From: Luscinia megarhynchos
Lineage: Eukaryota; Chordata; Aves; Passeriformes; Turdidae
Length of the DNA stretch: 64,000 bases
NCBI GenBank assembly: GCA_034336665.1
Contig: CM067572.1
Span: 4,084,286 to 4,148,285, forward strand
Direction of reading: 5' to 3'
Numbering within the stretch: the first letter of the stretch is position 1; the number at the start of each line of letters is the position of its first letter. Under the pieces are notes generated by a model that made no database searches, was not told the origin of the DNA, and saw only the letters and a list, made by a program, of their open reading frames with translations. A program made the position numbers and the translations under genes. Below, piece after piece: positions 62,301 through 64,000 of the stretch.

Positions 62301-64000
62301 GTACTTACATTTTTATGGGACTTAGGAGAAAATGCCACAGCTGCCAGAAAGTCTCACATATATCTGTTGGGTGACTGAGGTCGTAGTGTGAGGAAAATGA
62401 GTGTAAGAATGACATAAATAACCCAGACCTTGTGCTGTGGAAGGCTGAAGTGCTCCCCTAATCCCAATGACTTTGTAACTCAAGATACTGCAGACCCTGT
62501 GTTGCACATTTCTCCATCTATGTCAGCTCAAATAGCAATTTTAGACCTCACATACTTGAAGGCAGATGGACATCACACTGCCTTTCATCCAGAGTCGCCT
62601 CCAGGGTTTTTGTCTGCCCTGAGCAGCCCTGACAACTTATTGTCCATCCCATCCTACCCTGAGTCACTTACTGTCAGGAGTCAATAAACGTTTTGCAGTG
62701 CCTGTGTTCTACTGATTTACTCCAGCCATGCCTAGAGCAATCCTCTGTGATACCCATACTAATGTGGCTGCACAGGGAGGCATCAAAGCTTTCGTGCTGT
62801 CCGATGTTTCGAGTGAGTCAGGTATTGAGTAGCAAAATTTTAGAACTGCTTATTGGAAAAGGAAGGCTGATGAACGACATGTAGACCCCTTCATCCTTGT
62901 ATTGCTCTGCGCCTGTGACATGTGCACTTGCTGCTTTGTCTGGGATAAAGATGGGATTTTTGACCCTGCTGCAGAACAGCCCCTCTGTGGCTCTCCCTCT
63001 AAGCCAGCCTCGTGGGCTGGGATCAACAGCGTCAATCAGCAGATTAAACCACCCTGCTTCTACAGCTCCTCCATTTCCACATCTCCTCTCTCAAGCAGCA
63101 ATTTCCTACCCTTGCACTGGTAAGGAAAAGCTTTTCTATGAAGCAGTAAGGCAGCCTTTCCCTGCCTTCCCTGCAAAATAGACCTGGTCCCACCCTTGCA
63201 TGGCAAATGACACCCTGGGCTCCTCACTGGTCCCCATTTCTCTGCTGAATAGAGAAACTGGGGTGCAAGGGCTCCTCTAGGAAATGAGTGAGCCCTAAAG
63301 GACCCCACAAACCAGAAGACCCTCCTCAGCCCCACACACAACCCCCATCCAGCCTCACCACAAGGCAGCACAGCAGAGAGGGACTTGAGCCAGGGATTTG
63401 AATGCAAGGAGAAGAGGAGGAGGACTTGGGATTAGCAGGGGAAGGTTAAGCCAGTACCAGGGATTGCATGGGAACAGTACAGCTCAGGAATGAGTGGGAG
63501 GAAGCCAGAAAGGACCGAGTGTCCCTGCCACCTTCAGTACTTGTGCACACGAGGGACGAGCCCAGCACTGGCACAGCATGTCACTGACTGGCAATTCTGG
63601 GCCTGCAGCCACTGCCTGATGTGGTTATCAATGCAGGAGGGCTCTCCAGCCATTAAGGGCCCTACTTGGAGAGCAATAACATGTCCAGACACAAATCGAT
63701 GCTGTACAGTTTGAAGGAACCGACTGAAGGCTATGGATTTTACTCACTGTTATTTGCAAAGTGAAACAAAGCAGACAAAAAAGCTCTCAAAGCAGCCCCA
63801 AAAGCTGCCTGCAGGAACGTGGGCAGCTCAGGAAGGCTGCCTGCAGCTTTGCAGTGAGAACACATATGGGCAGGGGGTGATGGCCTTTTATTCCACTGGA
63901 TAAAGATCTTAGTGGAAATCTGAAAAGCTCAGTGTGAGGCCTCATCCACAGCTAATCCTCACGGACTGTGCCATGCTGCAGGCACGCCAGCAAGGAACCA
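53387..64000 (-). other. TNIK: TNIK intron upstream of window exon 1 (incomplete, right edge)
   Basis: At least 10.6 kb without a recognisable exon. The exon for the glycine-rich loop (expected to end ..GTYGQVYK) was looked for by eye on the minus strand and not seen. No CR1 copy was recognised here, unlike the neighbouring intron. A short AT-rich homeodomain-type patch lies near 59020-59070. Open frames of 100-135 codons around 60200-60700 occur on both strands and look like chance. Confidence 0.75.

Overview
This is vertebrate, almost certainly avian, nuclear DNA. Reading out of the minus strand are 19 short exons joined by GT-AG introns. Their conceptual translation is TNIK (TRAF2- and NCK-interacting kinase, a germinal-center-kinase / MAP4K-family Ser/Thr kinase). 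The avian assignment rests on at least eight 5'-truncated copies of CR1, the dominant LINE of bird genomes, seen in both orientations in the introns, and on introns that are short compared with the roughly 400-kb human locus. The species cannot be read from the sequence.

Layout (gene runs right to left). 53387-64000 is upstream intron; the exon(s) coding the N-terminus and glycine-rich loop are not in the window. Exons 1-8 of the window (53386 down to 29739) encode the kinase domain from the ATP-binding lysine to subdomain XI, then a basic linker. Exon 9 is a Glu-rich acidic segment. Exons 10-13 (27288 to 17109) encode a long charged coiled coil ending in a CAG-encoded polyglutamine tract. 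Exons 14-19 (12462 to 3694) encode the Pro/Ser-rich intermediate region that in TNIK binds adaptors. The window ends in the following intron, so the C-terminal CNH (citron homology) domain is outside it.

The exons total 2,295 bp (765 codons), with compatible phases throughout and no internal stop or frameshift. If 41 residues are encoded upstream, as in human TNIK, the residues run 42-806. The three cassette exons known to be alternatively spliced in human TNIK (29, 55 and 8 residues) are all present as separate exons of 87, 165 and 24 bp. The whole offset from human numbering (+4) is explained by the longer polyglutamine tract.

No second protein-coding gene, tRNA, rRNA, CRISPR array or prokaryote-type element is supported. 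Other open frames are antisense shadows of exons or chance frames in introns. The points most worth a second look are: the polyQ tract; a 12-bp in-frame coding minisatellite giving a period-4 SQ cluster; a perfect NCK-SH3-type motif inside a skippable exon; a possible alternative last exon near the left edge; a 9-bp-arm palindrome in an AT-rich intronic block; and several AT-rich, repeat-free intronic blocks that look like conserved regulatory DNA. No previously undescribed system was found.
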